Both the position numbers and the translations under genes were made by a program. Shown here piece after piece: positions 34,061 through 52,176 of a stretch of DNA of 64,000 bases. The notes below the pieces were generated by a model. It ran no database searches. It was not told the DNA's origin and saw only the letters and a list, made by a program, of their open reading frames with translations. Within the stretch, counting starts at the first letter, position 1; each line of letters starts with the position of its first letter. Source of the DNA: Halocaridina rubra (Eukaryota > Arthropoda > Malacostraca > Decapoda > Atyidae); NCBI GenBank assembly GCA_037179515.1, contig JAXCGZ010005660.1, forward strand, positions 27,501 through 91,500. Direction: 5' to 3'.

Positions 34061-34572
34061 ATCCTTCTCTAACTTCTAATCTGGATTCTCTTTCTCTTTG
34101 CCGTAAGGCATCATCCCTTTCTCTTTTCTATCACTACTACTTCCATCGCTACTCTGATGAGTTTGCGAGTTGCATCCCTCCTCCACTGCCGAGGCCGTGT
34201 AACACTCGTCAAGCGGCCTCGTCTCACAGGTACTGTGTGGAGATATGTAGCTCGCCGATTGGTAGAGCAGGGACTGCTTCTTCCCATCTACCTCCAGACT
34301 CTGGAACTCTGTCTTTCCTAATTCTTATAATCTATTTTCCTTCAAAAAGCGGATTCATCATCACCTCTGGCCTAATCCTTGCAATATCTCTAGGTCCTCT
34401 GTACATTGACTATTCTTTCATTCTCTCCTTTCCCTTTGTGTATAATTACCTCATATCTGCCTTGTCCATAACCTTTGCCTTTTCCTTCGTCTTAATGTTT
34501 TCTTCGTGCCAGGGCCTTATTGATGAGGGCAGTTTTTTTTTTCCTATCCTGGTGTCACACTCATAAAAAAAA
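34060..34572 (+). mobile_element. LINE-C 3' end copy
   Basis: Collinear with 9330-9893: CTAATCTGGATTC, GCCGTAAGGCATCA, CTACTCTGATGAG, the CAGACTCTGGAACTCT segment, then CTTCGTGCCAGGGCC and a terminal GGTGTCACACTCATAAAAAAAAG. It holds only the last codons of the RT protein and the 3' UTR. The A tail marks the insertion end. Confidence 0.75.
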
Positions 34573-36681
<2,109 letters not shown>

Positions 36682-36939
36682 GAAGAAGAAGAAATAAATA
36701 TACTCAACCCATATGAAGACTTGATACACTATATAGTTACATCCAATAAGAATAATAGCTAAAGTGACAGAGTTTCAAAGAACTTATTTTCCACGCATGA
36801 ATGAGTAAAAGTATGATTATAATAAAAGTGTGAGCATCTATATTAAAAAAAAAATATTATGTGTATTACCTTATGAGATAAGAAATTTACGTCAAGGTAA
36901 GCATCCTTGACGTAATCTGCAAATGGAAAAAAATAAATA

Positions 36940-36943
<4 letters not shown>

Positions 36944-37004
<61 letters not shown>
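36944..37004. repeat. (TA)n microsatellite at left end of palindrome
   Basis: About 60 bp of TA abutting the minus-oriented arm of the large tRNA-like palindrome. Confidence 0.95.
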
Positions 37005-37008
<4 letters not shown>

Positions 37009-37011
37009 TAA

Positions 37012-37644
37012 TTTTTTTTTTACCCCGACCGGGACTCGAACCTAGGACTTATGATTACTAAGTCAAGGCGCTACCACTACACCACAGAAGGTTAAAAGGA
37101 ATCCAACCTTATAGCTTATATCTGCTATACTTAGGAATGAACGCATTCTACCTGAATGCCACTATGTTCATATTACAGATTCCCCAACCTCACTCGTGGC
37201 TTCATTTTAGCATTTAATTCAATTCCCAATCTCATTCGGGCCATGAAATAACCAAATAAGCACATTATATATGTGAAAACATGAATCATTTTTTACCCCG
37301 ACCGGGACTCGAACCTAGGACTTATGATTACTAAGTCCTAGGTTCGAGTCCCGGTCGGGGTAAAAAATGATTCATGTTTTCACATATATAATGTGCTTAT
37401 TTGGTTATTTCATGGCCCGAATGAGATTGGGAATTGAATTAAATGCTAAAATGAAGCCACGAGTGAGGTTGGGGAATCTGTAATATGAACATAGTAGCAT
37501 TCAGTTAGAATGCGTTCATTCCTAAGTATAGCAGATATAAGCTATAAGGTTGGATTCCTTTTAACCTTCTGTGGTGTAGTGGTAGCGCCTTGACTTAGTA
37601 ATCATAAGTCCTAGGTTCGAGTCCTGGTCGGGGTAAAAAATGAT
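37012..37644. repeat. ~630-bp near-perfect palindrome of the tRNA-like repeat
   Basis: The left arm (37012-37324, minus orientation) and right arm (37332-37644, plus orientation) are reverse complements over about 313 bp with a few differences. The symmetry axis is a 7-nt loop (37325-37331) closed by GGACTTA/TAAGTCC, which is the anticodon arm of the tRNA-like head. The 5' half of the head is missing at the axis on both arms. Confidence 0.88.
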
Positions 37645-37950
37645 TCATGTTTTCACATATATAATGTGCTTATTTGGTTATTTCATGGCCCGAATGAGAT
37701 TGGGAATTGAATTAAATGCTAAAATGAAGCCACGATTGAGGTTGGGGAATCTGTAATATGAACATAGTGGCATTCAGTTAGAATGCGTTCATTCCTAAGT
37801 ATAGCAGATATAAGCTATAAGATTGGAATCCTTTTAACCTTCTGTGGTGTAGTGGTAGCGCCTTGACTTAGTAATCATAAGACCTAGGTTCGAGTCCCGG
37901 TCGGGGTAAAAAATTATTCATGTTTTCACATATATAATGTGCTTATTTGG

Positions 37951-37951
<1 letters not shown>
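37563..37951 (+). repeat. tRNA-like repeat units, plus orientation
   Basis: Two complete heads (TGGTGTAGTGGTAGCGCC as A-box region; GGTTCGAGTCC as B box) near 37568-37640 and 37842-37910. They share the downstream body AATGTGCTTATTTGGTTA. The last unit stops in the body, where a TA array begins. Confidence 0.85.

Positions 37952-38027
<76 letters not shown>
37952..38027. repeat. (TA)n between opposed tRNA-like units
   Basis: The TA array starts at the repeat's GCTTATTTGGTTA site and ends at ATAAGCACATTAC of the next, inverted unit, so both edges are the same site of the repeat body. Confidence 0.95.
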
Positions 38028-38029
<2 letters not shown>

Positions 38030-39043
38030 CACATTACAATATGTGAATACATGAATCCTATTTAGCCCCGACTAGGACTCGAACTTAGAACATAAAATTA
38101 CCATGCCAAGGCGCTACCAACTACACCACAGAAGGTTAAAAGGAAAACAAACCTTAAGGCTATATTTGTTACACTAGGAATGAACGCATTATATCTGAAT
38201 GCCACTCTCTTCATATTACTGTTTCCCCCAACCTCACTCGTAGCTTCGTTTTCACATTTAATTCAAATCTCAATCTATTTAGGCATCAACAATAATCAAA
38301 TAAGCAAATTACCATATGTGAAAACATGAATCATAATTTATCCCGATTGGGACTCAAACCTAAGATAGATAATTACCGTGCCAGGTGCAACGAGCTACAC
38401 CACAGAAGATTAAAAGGGAAACAAACCTTACAGCTATATCTGGTATACTAGGAATGAACACATTTTAATGAATGCCACTCTGTTCATATTGCAGTTTCCC
38501 CCAACCTCACTCATGGCTTCGTTTTTGCATTTAATTCAAATCTCAATTTAATTAGGGATCAACAGTAATCAAATACGCACATTATCATATGTGAAAACAT
38601 GAATCATATTTAAACCGACTGGGACTCACACCTATGGACCAAAACTACCGTGCCAAGGTGCTACCAACTACACCACAGAGGGTTAAAAGGGAAACAAACC
38701 ATACAGCTATATCTGCTATACTAGGAATGAACGCATTCTAGCCGAATGCCACTCTGTTCAAATTACAGTTTCCTCCAACCTCACTCGTGGCTTCATTTTC
38801 GCATTTAATTCAAATCTTAATCTAATTAGGGATCAACAATAATCAAATAAGCACATTATCATATGTGAAAACATTAATCATATTTTATCCCGACTGGGAT
38901 TCGAACCTATGACACATAATTACCATGCCAAGGCGCTACCAACTACACCACAGAAGATAAAAGGGAAACAAACATTACAGCTATATCTGCTATACTAAGA
39001 ATGAACCGCATTCTATCTGAATGCCACTCTGTTCATATATCAA
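38028..39043 (-). repeat. tRNA-like repeat array, minus orientation, ~4 units
   Basis: Head remnants (B box read as the reverse complement, GACTCGAACC type) lie near 38060, 38343, 38615 and 38895, spacing about 275 bp. Units are diverged in both boxes. The array ends near 39040 at an inversion point. Confidence 0.82.
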
Positions 39044-41547
<2,504 letters not shown>

Positions 41548-41962
41548 GCTGCTGTTTATGTTGTTTTACTGGTATTGTTGTTTTTCAAACATAACATTTA
41601 AATCAGTTATTTTCAACCAAAACACTTATACGATAATTAAGAAAAATATAGGGATTAAAAATCGCAAACCTTATCATTCATCCCACGTTTTAATGCATGC
41701 CATAACAAAAGCTCAAATTCCAAAATATATTTAGCGAAAAGGAGTGTACAGTAACATCCCTTGCTTAGTAGCCCCCGTCATCACTAAGTACTCGAGTACA
41801 ATACTTGATGTGTGGAGTCAATAGTGAACAATACCTCCAAAAAGACTGGACTTCGATACACGCAAAAATACCCAAAATTTGCATCCCTTCCGAAACAAAT
41901 AAATATATAAATATATATTTAAGGATTAAAGATAAGTCAATATATCATATAAACAATTTATA

Positions 41963-41965
<3 letters not shown>

Positions 41966-42043
<78 letters not shown>
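41966..42043. repeat. (TA)n microsatellite
   Basis: About 78 bp of TA. Confidence 0.95.
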
Positions 42044-42047
<4 letters not shown>

Positions 42048-42316
42048 CAATCCTAGTATGGGGCAGATGGCTTGTAGTAAGGCATATTATAGATGCCTAT
42101 AGCCTAATAGATGCCTATAAGTGCCGGGTGGCAGTGACGCACTCGATACCCACCGACCGCCACGACTAGCAAAAGAGCCCAGTCAGTTAGAGTTCAGACC
42201 TTGCCAGGGGCAGAAGTCACGTCCACAGCTTAGCAGTCTCCCCCTTGGGGGCAGGAATTGGGAATCAATAGTGACAGGAACTGTAGGAATTGGAGCTCTG
42301 AGGAATTAATTGTTAA
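42044..42316. other. GC-richer spacer, unidentified
   Basis: Includes ACCCACCGACCGCCACGAC and CCCCCTTGGGGGC (a perfect short palindrome near 42240) and is less AT-rich than its surroundings. A 62-codon frame starting at a GTG at 42121 is open but unrecognised. It may be a fragment of an unidentified repeat. Confidence 0.35.
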
Positions 42317-42390
42317 GTCCTTCGCAAGAAGGCAACCGTCCTAGCCCTTGGTTGATAAGGGAGTCCGTGACGTAAAACCGGAACAAAAAA
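42317..42390 (+). mobile_element. SINE-1, 5'-truncated copy with intact target-site duplication
   Basis: GTCCTTCGCAAGAAGGCAAC to GACGTAAAACCGGAAC followed by a short A tail is the last ~74 bp of SINE-1. It is bracketed by a perfect 15-bp direct repeat GGAATTAATTGTTAA at 42302-42316 and 42391-42405, the hallmark of target-primed reverse transcription. Confidence 0.9.
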
Positions 42391-42614
42391 GGAATTAATT
42401 GTTAATATAGAAATAAACACATATAAAGAAGATGCTTATCTGTTATCACCAACCACGCTACCATTGAATCAGATATTATAATTCAGGTGAGAACAGACAG
42501 AGTGTGAATTACAACATGACATTGGTGCAAACTTGGTGGGATGAAAAACCCACGACAGGCTAAGTCAATGTTTTTTGCCTTGACAAAGTCACTACCATTA
42601 TATAGGGGATTATT

Positions 42615-42692
<78 letters not shown>
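42615..42692. repeat. (TG)n at LINE-A copy 2 3' end
   Basis: TG array of about 78 bp, i.e. (CA)n on the LINE strand, directly following GATTACCTAATTG. Confidence 0.95.
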
Positions 42693-42693
<1 letters not shown>

Positions 42694-42710
42694 TTACCTA
42701 ATTGTGTTTA

Positions 42711-42741
42711 CGGGAAAGAGCCCAAAGCTCGTATCTTCCCG
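42711..42741 (-). other. LINE-A terminal stem-loop (copy 2)
   Basis: Same two-stem structure as at 28092-28122, on the opposite strand. Confidence 0.65.
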
Positions 42742-42766
42742 TCTCCTCATCGGTTCCATTTTAGAC

Positions 42767-45196
42767 TTAGTGATACTTATCGTACCTGTCCTTAAAACTA
42801 TGGATTGAGATAGCATTAACTACCTCCTCGCTTAGCCAATTCCAATTATCAACTACTCTTACACTGAAAAAGTATTTCCTTACATCCTGCAAAGAAGTTT
42901 TCTTACGAAGCTTCAAACTATGACCTCTAGTTCTAGAGCCAGCCATATCGAAATATCGATCCCTATCCACTCTATCATAACCATGAAGGAATTTAAAGAC
43001 TGTCACCATATCCCCCCTTACTCTTCTAGCTTCGAGTGATGGTAAGTCTAATTCCCTCAGCCTCTCATCATAACTGAGATTGCGTATTTCTGGCACCAGT
43101 TTCGTGGCATGTCTTTGAACTTTTTCAAGCTTAGCTATGTGCTTTTTCAAGTGCGGATTCCAAAAGGGGGCTGCATATTCGAGTTTTGGCCTCACATAGG
43201 TTACATAAATATTTCTGAACATTTCCTTATCCATGTGCCTGAAGGCTACCCTTACATTTGATAAGAATGCATATGCTGCCCTTACTATGCCATTTATATG
43301 TATTTCTGGAGACAAATCTGCCAGTATGTTTACTCCTAGGTCTCTCTCATTTTCTGTCTCTTGAAGTTGTACTCCAGCCACCGAGTAGTCAAGCTTGGGC
43401 CTTCTTGCACTTGTACCCATTCTCATTACCTTACATTTTGAAGTATTGAATTTCATTAGCCACTTTTCTGACCACTCATGCAGATTATTTAGATCCTCCT
43501 GAAGTTCTCTACCATTGTTCTCGTTTTTTACTTTCTTCACAATCTTTGCATCATCTGCAAACATATTCATGAATGAATTTACAGACTCTGGTAGGTCATT
43601 TACATATACAAGGAACAAAAGTGGCCCTAAAACTGAACCCTGTGGAACTCCACTACTAACTCTTCTCCATTCAGACACTGAGTGTCTTACTCTAACCCTC
43701 TGTTCCCTTCCTTCTAAGTAAGTTTTTATCCATTCCAAAACATTTCCACCTATTCTAGCCATTGAGTGCAGCTTCCTAATAAGTCTCCCATGTGGAACAG
43801 TGTCAAACGCTTTCTGGAAGTCTAGGAATATGCAATCTGCCCAGCCCTCTCTTTCCTGTAAGATTTGGCTTACCTCATCATAAAATTCTAATAAGTTTGT
43901 TACTGTTGATCTACCTTCTCTGAAGCCATGTTGCCTCACTGACAAAGAGTTGAAGGATTCCAAGTGAAGAGAGATATGTTTCCTTAGTAGTTTCTCCATA
44001 ACTTTGCAAACTATGCTGGTCAAGGAAACTGGTCTATAGTTCAGAGCCGTATCCCTCCTTCCCTTTTTGAAGATAGGTATCACATTTGCTTGTTTCCAGC
44101 GTCTTGGAATCTCCCCCGACTCCAGTGACTCCTTAAATATGATACTTAGTGCCACTGATATTGTGTTTGCGCATTTTTTAAGCACATGAGGGGATATGTC
44201 ATCAGGACCTGTAGCTTTATGAACATCTAAATCCATCAGCGCTTTGCATACCTCTGTGGCTGTAAGCTTGATGTTCTCTAATACCGGCCCTTGGGCTTCT
44301 ATCACTGCAATCTGAGGGGGTGGGGTATTTTCTACTGTAAATACTGACTGAAACTCCTTGTTCAATTCTTTGCACATCTCTTCATCCGTCTCAGTGATGC
44401 TTCCATCCGCTCTCTTTAGCCTTAAAACCTGTTCTTTTACCTTCAGTTTTCCTCTGATAAAGCTGTGGAAAAGCTTGGGATTTTCTTTAGCCTTCCTGGT
44501 GATGTCCCTCTCATAGTCTCTCTCTGCCTCTCTCCTTTTACTTAGGTAGTCATTTCTTGCTCTTTTGTAGGTTTGCCAGGCATTTATGTTTTTTCTCCTC
44601 CTATACCTTTTCCAGCATTTGTCTCTCCACTCCTTAGCTCTTTTACACCCATTATCGAACCAATTCTCTCTGGCATGAATTACACCTACTTTGGTGACAG
44701 GTATGCAGCAATCTACTATCTTCCCATATTTCTCACAAAAGATGTCATACATTTCTTGTACAGATTTGTTGTAAAATAAGGTTCTCCAGTCAATAACTGC
44801 AAAAAGCTCATTCATTTTGATGTAATCTCCTTTCGGATAGTTCCTCCTCATGTCCTCAGTGCCTCTACTCTCAGGAAGAATATCTTCAATGATATACTCC
44901 ATCAACAACACACAGTGGTCACTCTTTCCAATTGGTGGTTCATACTCAATATTTTCAATATCCAACACATTATCTGTGAACACTAGATCAAGTAGTGATG
45001 GCTCATCCCCACCCCTGGCCCTTGTTGGTTCCATTACATGTTGGTGTAGGAAATTCCCTTGTACGCAATCTAGGAATCTTGCCCCGAATGAGTCCTCACC
45101 ACTGTGTGGGTCAAGATTTATCCAATCTATCTCTTTATGATTAAAGTCTCCCATAATCAAAATCCTACATTTATTTTCCCCGTGCCATGTTAACAA
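42767..45196 (-). pseudogene. LINE-A ORF2: endonuclease C-terminal half plus complete reverse transcriptase (809 codons open)
   Basis: The longest open frame in the window. It starts out of frame with the first endonuclease half. From the N-terminus: ILIMGDFNHKEIDW, GKSDHCVLLMEY (Ser-Asp-His near residue 94), a basic linker (KRYRRRKN, KRARNDYLSKRREAERDYER), [81 protein letters not shown] (catalytic), the thumb, and the CR1-type end FFSVRVVDNWNWLSEEVV. There is no RNase H. All RT catalytic blocks are intact, so loss of function comes mainly from the upstream frameshift and 5' truncation. Confidence 0.9.
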
Positions 45197-45590
45197 CTGA
45201 GTTTATGACTTCAATAGTACCTATATGACTTTCCTCATAAACTTCAAGCCTATTTTGGTTCCTTGGTGGGTTGTATACAACAGTTATTATAATGCTCTCT
45301 GACCCAGTATTTATGCGAGCAACAAGAAATTCCCTGAACTCACTTTCTATAGCCAAGTTTATTTCTTCAACTTGAATCCTCTCACTTATGAGCAGTGCTA
45401 TCCCTCCACCAGTCCTCTCAGATCTTTCAACCCTTAGTATTCTGAAGCCCTTAGGAAAAACTGTGACACTGTTTATGTCCTCACTCAACTTAGTCTCTGT
45501 AATTGCTACTATATCTGCCTTACTGTTGTGAATCCTATCTTTTAATTCTACTGCCTTACCAGCTAATCCATCAGCATTTGTGTATAACAA
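45171..45590 (-). pseudogene. LINE-A ORF2 endonuclease first half (copy 2)
   Basis: Reads LYTNADGLAGKAVEL, AITETKLSED (catalytic Glu), RTGGGIALLI and IITVVYNPPRNQ, then terminates at TAA within GGGGAAAATAAATG. Copy 1 has the same spacing but a different sequence (an A9 run), so both are one base out of frame with the rest of the endonuclease. Confidence 0.85.
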
Positions 45591-45592
45591 TC

Positions 45593-46012
45593 TTAATGAG
45601 GCCCCATCCCCTGATCTTCTGTCATTATCTTCTTTATCTCCCCTTTGTCTGGAAGTACTCTGTAACGAAAATTTTTCTTCTCTTCTTCATTTCTTTCATC
45701 ATTTAACCTTCTTGCCTCTTGCAACAAGTTTTTGATCTTTCCCATCTCTTCCTGTGTTCTGTATCGTCTAATGAACACTTCTTTGCATTCTTGAAGGTCT
45801 TTTAGACTTTTTTCTCTCAACAATATTTCCCTACATGTTTCCCCTCTCTCAAAGGTTACTTTTGTTGGTCTCGGCTTTCCTTCCCTCGAATATTTACCTA
45901 GTTGGTGTATGTTTACAATATCCTCAGGACCACATACTACTCCAAGCTTTCTTATCAGGTCTACAACCCTAGCTTTATTTTCTTCAAGAACAAGTAATTT
46001 CCTTGTTTCCCA
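45593..46012 (-). pseudogene. LINE-A ORF1 C-terminal part (copy 2)
   Basis: Open from the element's truncated 5' end through VVDLIRKLGVV, EDIVNIHQLGKYSREGK, KPRPTKVTFE and LLQEARRLNDERNEEEKK to the stop at 45593. The order (short basic region, PRPTKVTF strand, helix with E/R/K, YRVLPDKGEIKKI strands) fits the RNA-binding half of LINE ORF1. It overlaps the beginning of ORF2 by tens of bases in another frame. Confidence 0.6.
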
Positions 46013-46014
46013 TT

Positions 46015-46413
46015 GTATGTGTATGTGTGTGTGTAAAGAAATGGACGTACACTACACGCGCTACTTTGGCTGTAATATTTAATTACAACTGGATAGTCAA
46101 TTATCTTTTAGATTCTACGAAAATAAAAGATACACTGAATATATACATGCAAACTAAAATTAGAATTGGTGTCAAGGTCAGCCCTTTGTAGGTCAGTGTG
46201 TCAAGACAAACTACTACCCAGTGGCTTACGAGTTCTATTCCGCATATAGGTTCGTAAAACATCCATTTGCCAAAAGCATTTGGTGATAGAAAGATAGCTG
46301 TTCATTTTTCCTGTGAGTACACAACTATACATATGGCGCGACTGATGAAACAGTATCCTCAAAATTCCACACTACAACATTTTGTAGTTCTACAAAAATA
46401 GATGGATGAAGAG

Positions 46414-46416
<3 letters not shown>
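46015..46416. other. Spacer after LINE-A copy 2
   Basis: Begins with GTATGTGTATGTGTGTGTGT, the probable insertion target, followed by unassigned AT-rich DNA. Confidence 0.45.

Positions 46417-46497
<81 letters not shown>
46417..46497. repeat. (TA)n microsatellite
   Basis: About 80 bp of TA followed by an AG-rich patch (46510-46533). Confidence 0.95.
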
Positions 46498-50056
<3,559 letters not shown>

Positions 50057-50241
50057 CGATTTCTTAAACAGTGTAAACCTAGGATACCATATTGTTAGTT
50101 AGTTAGACACACACAAATGGATTTCATAAACGCATCTGACGCGGTTCTGCGAACCGCGTCAGATGCGTTTATGAAATACATTTGTGTGTCTAGCTAACTA
50201 ACAATATGGTATCCTAGGTTTACACTGTTTAAGAAATCGGA
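50057..50241. repeat. 185-bp hairpin palindrome (foldback repeat)
   Basis: Two ~91-bp arms are near-perfect reverse complements around a 3-nt loop (TGC at 50148-50150) inside CGCGGTTC-TGC-GAACCGCG. The arms run from CGATTTCTTAAACAGTG to CACTGTTTAAGAAATCG and differ by an AC dinucleotide and a few substitutions. No ORF is present. Confidence 0.92.
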
Positions 50242-50254
50242 TCCTAGCCATACA

Positions 50255-50345
50255 CAGAACTGCGTCAGATGCGTTTATGAAATCCATTTGTGTGTCTAGC
50301 CAACTAAAAATATGGTATCCTATGTTTACACTGTTTAAGAAATCG
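50255..50345 (+). repeat. Third, single-arm copy of the palindrome unit
   Basis: CTGCGTCAGATGCGTTTATG through CACTGTTTAAGAAATCGG repeats the right arm once more in direct orientation with several substitutions, 14 bp after the palindrome ends. Confidence 0.85.
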
Positions 50346-50695
50346 GCCAAAGTCTCCACCTAAATCAATGACGGCTTTTAACAGAAGCGGATTCATCTAG
50401 TATTAGCCAAGAAAAGATTTTAGGAGAAAAAGTATATGTGCGAAACGTAAAATAACACTCACCATAAAGTAGCCTTGCAAGATATTCAGAAATAAAATTT
50501 ATCTTCTTACCTGAAATAAGAAAAATGTCGTTATTCTAAAACTGGTTCCGGAATGTAAAATACTATCATCAATAATATATACTACTGAGCAATTTCAAAC
50601 TAAATGAATCTTATTTTTAAAATATATTTCAATAATTATTCACAAGAACCATTTGTGTATTGTCCCATGTATTTAGCCACTCATGATTAATAAAT

Positions 50696-50742
50696 TACAT
50701 ACATACATACATATATACATACATGCATACATACATACATAC
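50696..50742. repeat. (ATAC)n tetranucleotide microsatellite
   Basis: ACATACATAC-type array with ATATAT and ATGC interruptions. Confidence 0.85.
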
Positions 50743-50854
50743 AGGGTTGTATTTAAAACTACTTTTAACTCTAGAAAACCAAATCGGGGTTACTAATGTA
50801 GATTACATATTTTCATAACAGAACACAGCAAGTCACTGGAAAATAGAATAATAT

Positions 50855-51220
50855 TATTAGAGTATTTATTGGTGTACTACAGGGCTCAGTGCTGAAACAT
50901 CCTCTCTTCTTAAGTTACATAAACGATCTTCCATATGATGTAAATTTTTATAAAAATATGTAATATATCGTATATAGTGAAAGATTATTTTTTTTTCTTT
51001 TGGAGGGGACCAATGAAACAGGGATTTGCTCCAAAAATGGTGTGGTACTTGATTCATGATGTTTAAAATTTTAAAGAATAAAGCCATGAAACAGGGTGAG
51101 AGCAAATGGCGCCCAAAAACCCATGAGTGAGAGAATTTCTCAAAAGCACAATTGAAGTTGATTTTCCGGTGAACCATTATGAAACATCTCTTTCCAGGAA
51201 AACACACAAACAATCATTAT
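50855..51220 (+). mobile_element. Degraded LINE RT fragment
   Basis: GVLQGSVL, then HPLFLSYINDLPYDVN (about 50868-50945) is a decayed form of the RT domain [21 protein letters not shown]. Frames break immediately after. The parent element was not identified, but it differs from LINE-A in the bases of this block. Confidence 0.55.
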
Positions 51221-51913
51221 ATGAATTATTTAGAAAAGCTTAAGTACGTTTCAGATATATGGCCACGATACTGCATTAATATAGAAGTTATATATGAAAG
51301 ACTCAAAATTGAATATCCTGCGTCCCTCTAAAATCTACTGGAAAAGTAATAAAAAAAACAAAAAACTTGTAACATGCTGGTGAGTGAATGAAGAGTGATA
51401 TTAAGAAGAGAAATCTACAGATTTCTTTCACCATATCCGTTTCCAGGATGAAGAAAGCAAGAAGAAATATAATTTCAACATCCAAGATAGTTCATGGCTT
51501 TCGTATATTAGACAGACATAGGTCACATATACCAAAGAATCTAAGGAAGAGAGACCACGAACTAAGCTTAAAAAGGAACAATCTGTAGAAGTCAGGAAAC
51601 TTTTCAATATGAGAGTGGATCATTACTGCAATACGCTAAATCATGATACTGTCAATGTTTTGAGCACACATGCGCAAAGGAAAAAGATAAAAGACATCAA
51701 GCTTAAGTGGAAGAGAGAGTACTTGCAATATTCCCTTGTTTTTTTTTTTTTTTTTTTGGTGCTCCTGCCACTTGTATTCAATAGTAGAAGAATTCAACTT
51801 CCGAGTTAGTAAAATACCAGGAGTGTATATATAAAACATCAGTAAAGATTTTAGTTTATTTTATGACCTCCGTGACTAGGGTCGAATCCCCAAAGTAGGA
51901 AGTAAAATATGAG
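51221..51913. other. Unassigned spacer
   Basis: Contains a 66-codon frame near 51388 rich in Lys/Arg and a T17 run near 51742. A weak tRNA-like string (CCGTGACTAGGGTCGAATCCC) sits near 51869-51892. No gene called. Confidence 0.4.
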
Positions 51914-51914
51914 A

Positions 51915-51979
<65 letters not shown>
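51914..51979. repeat. (ATT)n flanking SINE-1, left
   Basis: ATT array ending five bases before the SINE-1 head. Confidence 0.95.
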
Positions 51980-51984
51980 CATTT

Positions 51985-52175
51985 AGTCACCGTGGCTCAA
52001 GTGGTAGCGTCCGCGACTCTGAGGCTTCAGGTCGAGGGTTCGCGCCCCGTCACGGTCTGAGGTTAGCAAGGGCATGCACTCAGGGCAACGATTACATCTG
52101 CCAAAACAAGTCCTTCGCAAGAAGGTAACCCTTGGTAGAAAAGGGAGTCCGTCACGTAAAACCCAACACACCCAA
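51985..52175 (+). mobile_element. SINE-1, nearly full-length tRNA-derived SINE
   Basis: About 190 bp. The 5' head has a pol III A box TGGCTCAAGTGG (51993-52004) and a B box GGTTCGCGCC (52037-52046) about 33 bp apart. The body follows with GGTTAGCAAGGGCATGCACT, ACAAGTCCTTCGCAAGAAGG and the 3' end GTCACGTAAAACCC. Like other SINEs it would be transcribed by RNA polymerase III and mobilised by a LINE in trans (partner not identified). It lies between two ATT arrays. Confidence 0.85.
51993..52046 (+). promoter_or_regulatory. Internal pol III promoter (A and B boxes) of SINE-1
   Basis: TGGCTCAAGTGG at 51993-52004 and GGTTCGCGCC at 52037-52046 fit the tRNA-type A and B boxes, apart from the usual GGTTCGAnTCC at the B-box end. 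Spacing is within the normal tRNA range. Confidence 0.7.

Positions 52176-52176
<1 letters not shown>

Larger units (their letters stand above)
42693..46014 (-). mobile_element. LINE-A copy 2, CR1-like non-LTR retrotransposon (best preserved)
   Basis: Minus-strand copy of the element at 24.9-28.15 kb, extending about 90 bp farther 5' into ORF1. The parts are ORF1 C-terminus (46010-45593), ORF2 endonuclease first half (45590-45171), a long open segment with the second endonuclease half and the whole RT (45196-42767), the 3' UTR and the terminal stem-loop (42711-42741). Both edges meet TG/CA tracts. The only evident ORF2 lesion is the frame change near 45175, shared with copy 1. Confidence 0.93.

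Noticed and set aside
37568..37640. Functional tRNA gene
   Set aside because: A and B boxes and an anticodon-like arm are present, but the acceptor stem does not pair and the sequence is part of a tandem repeat, so it is tRNA-like rather than a tRNA gene.
42121..42309. 62-codon frame in a GC-richer patch, starting at GTG
   Set aside because: Short, no recognised family, and its end overlaps the target duplication of a SINE insertion.
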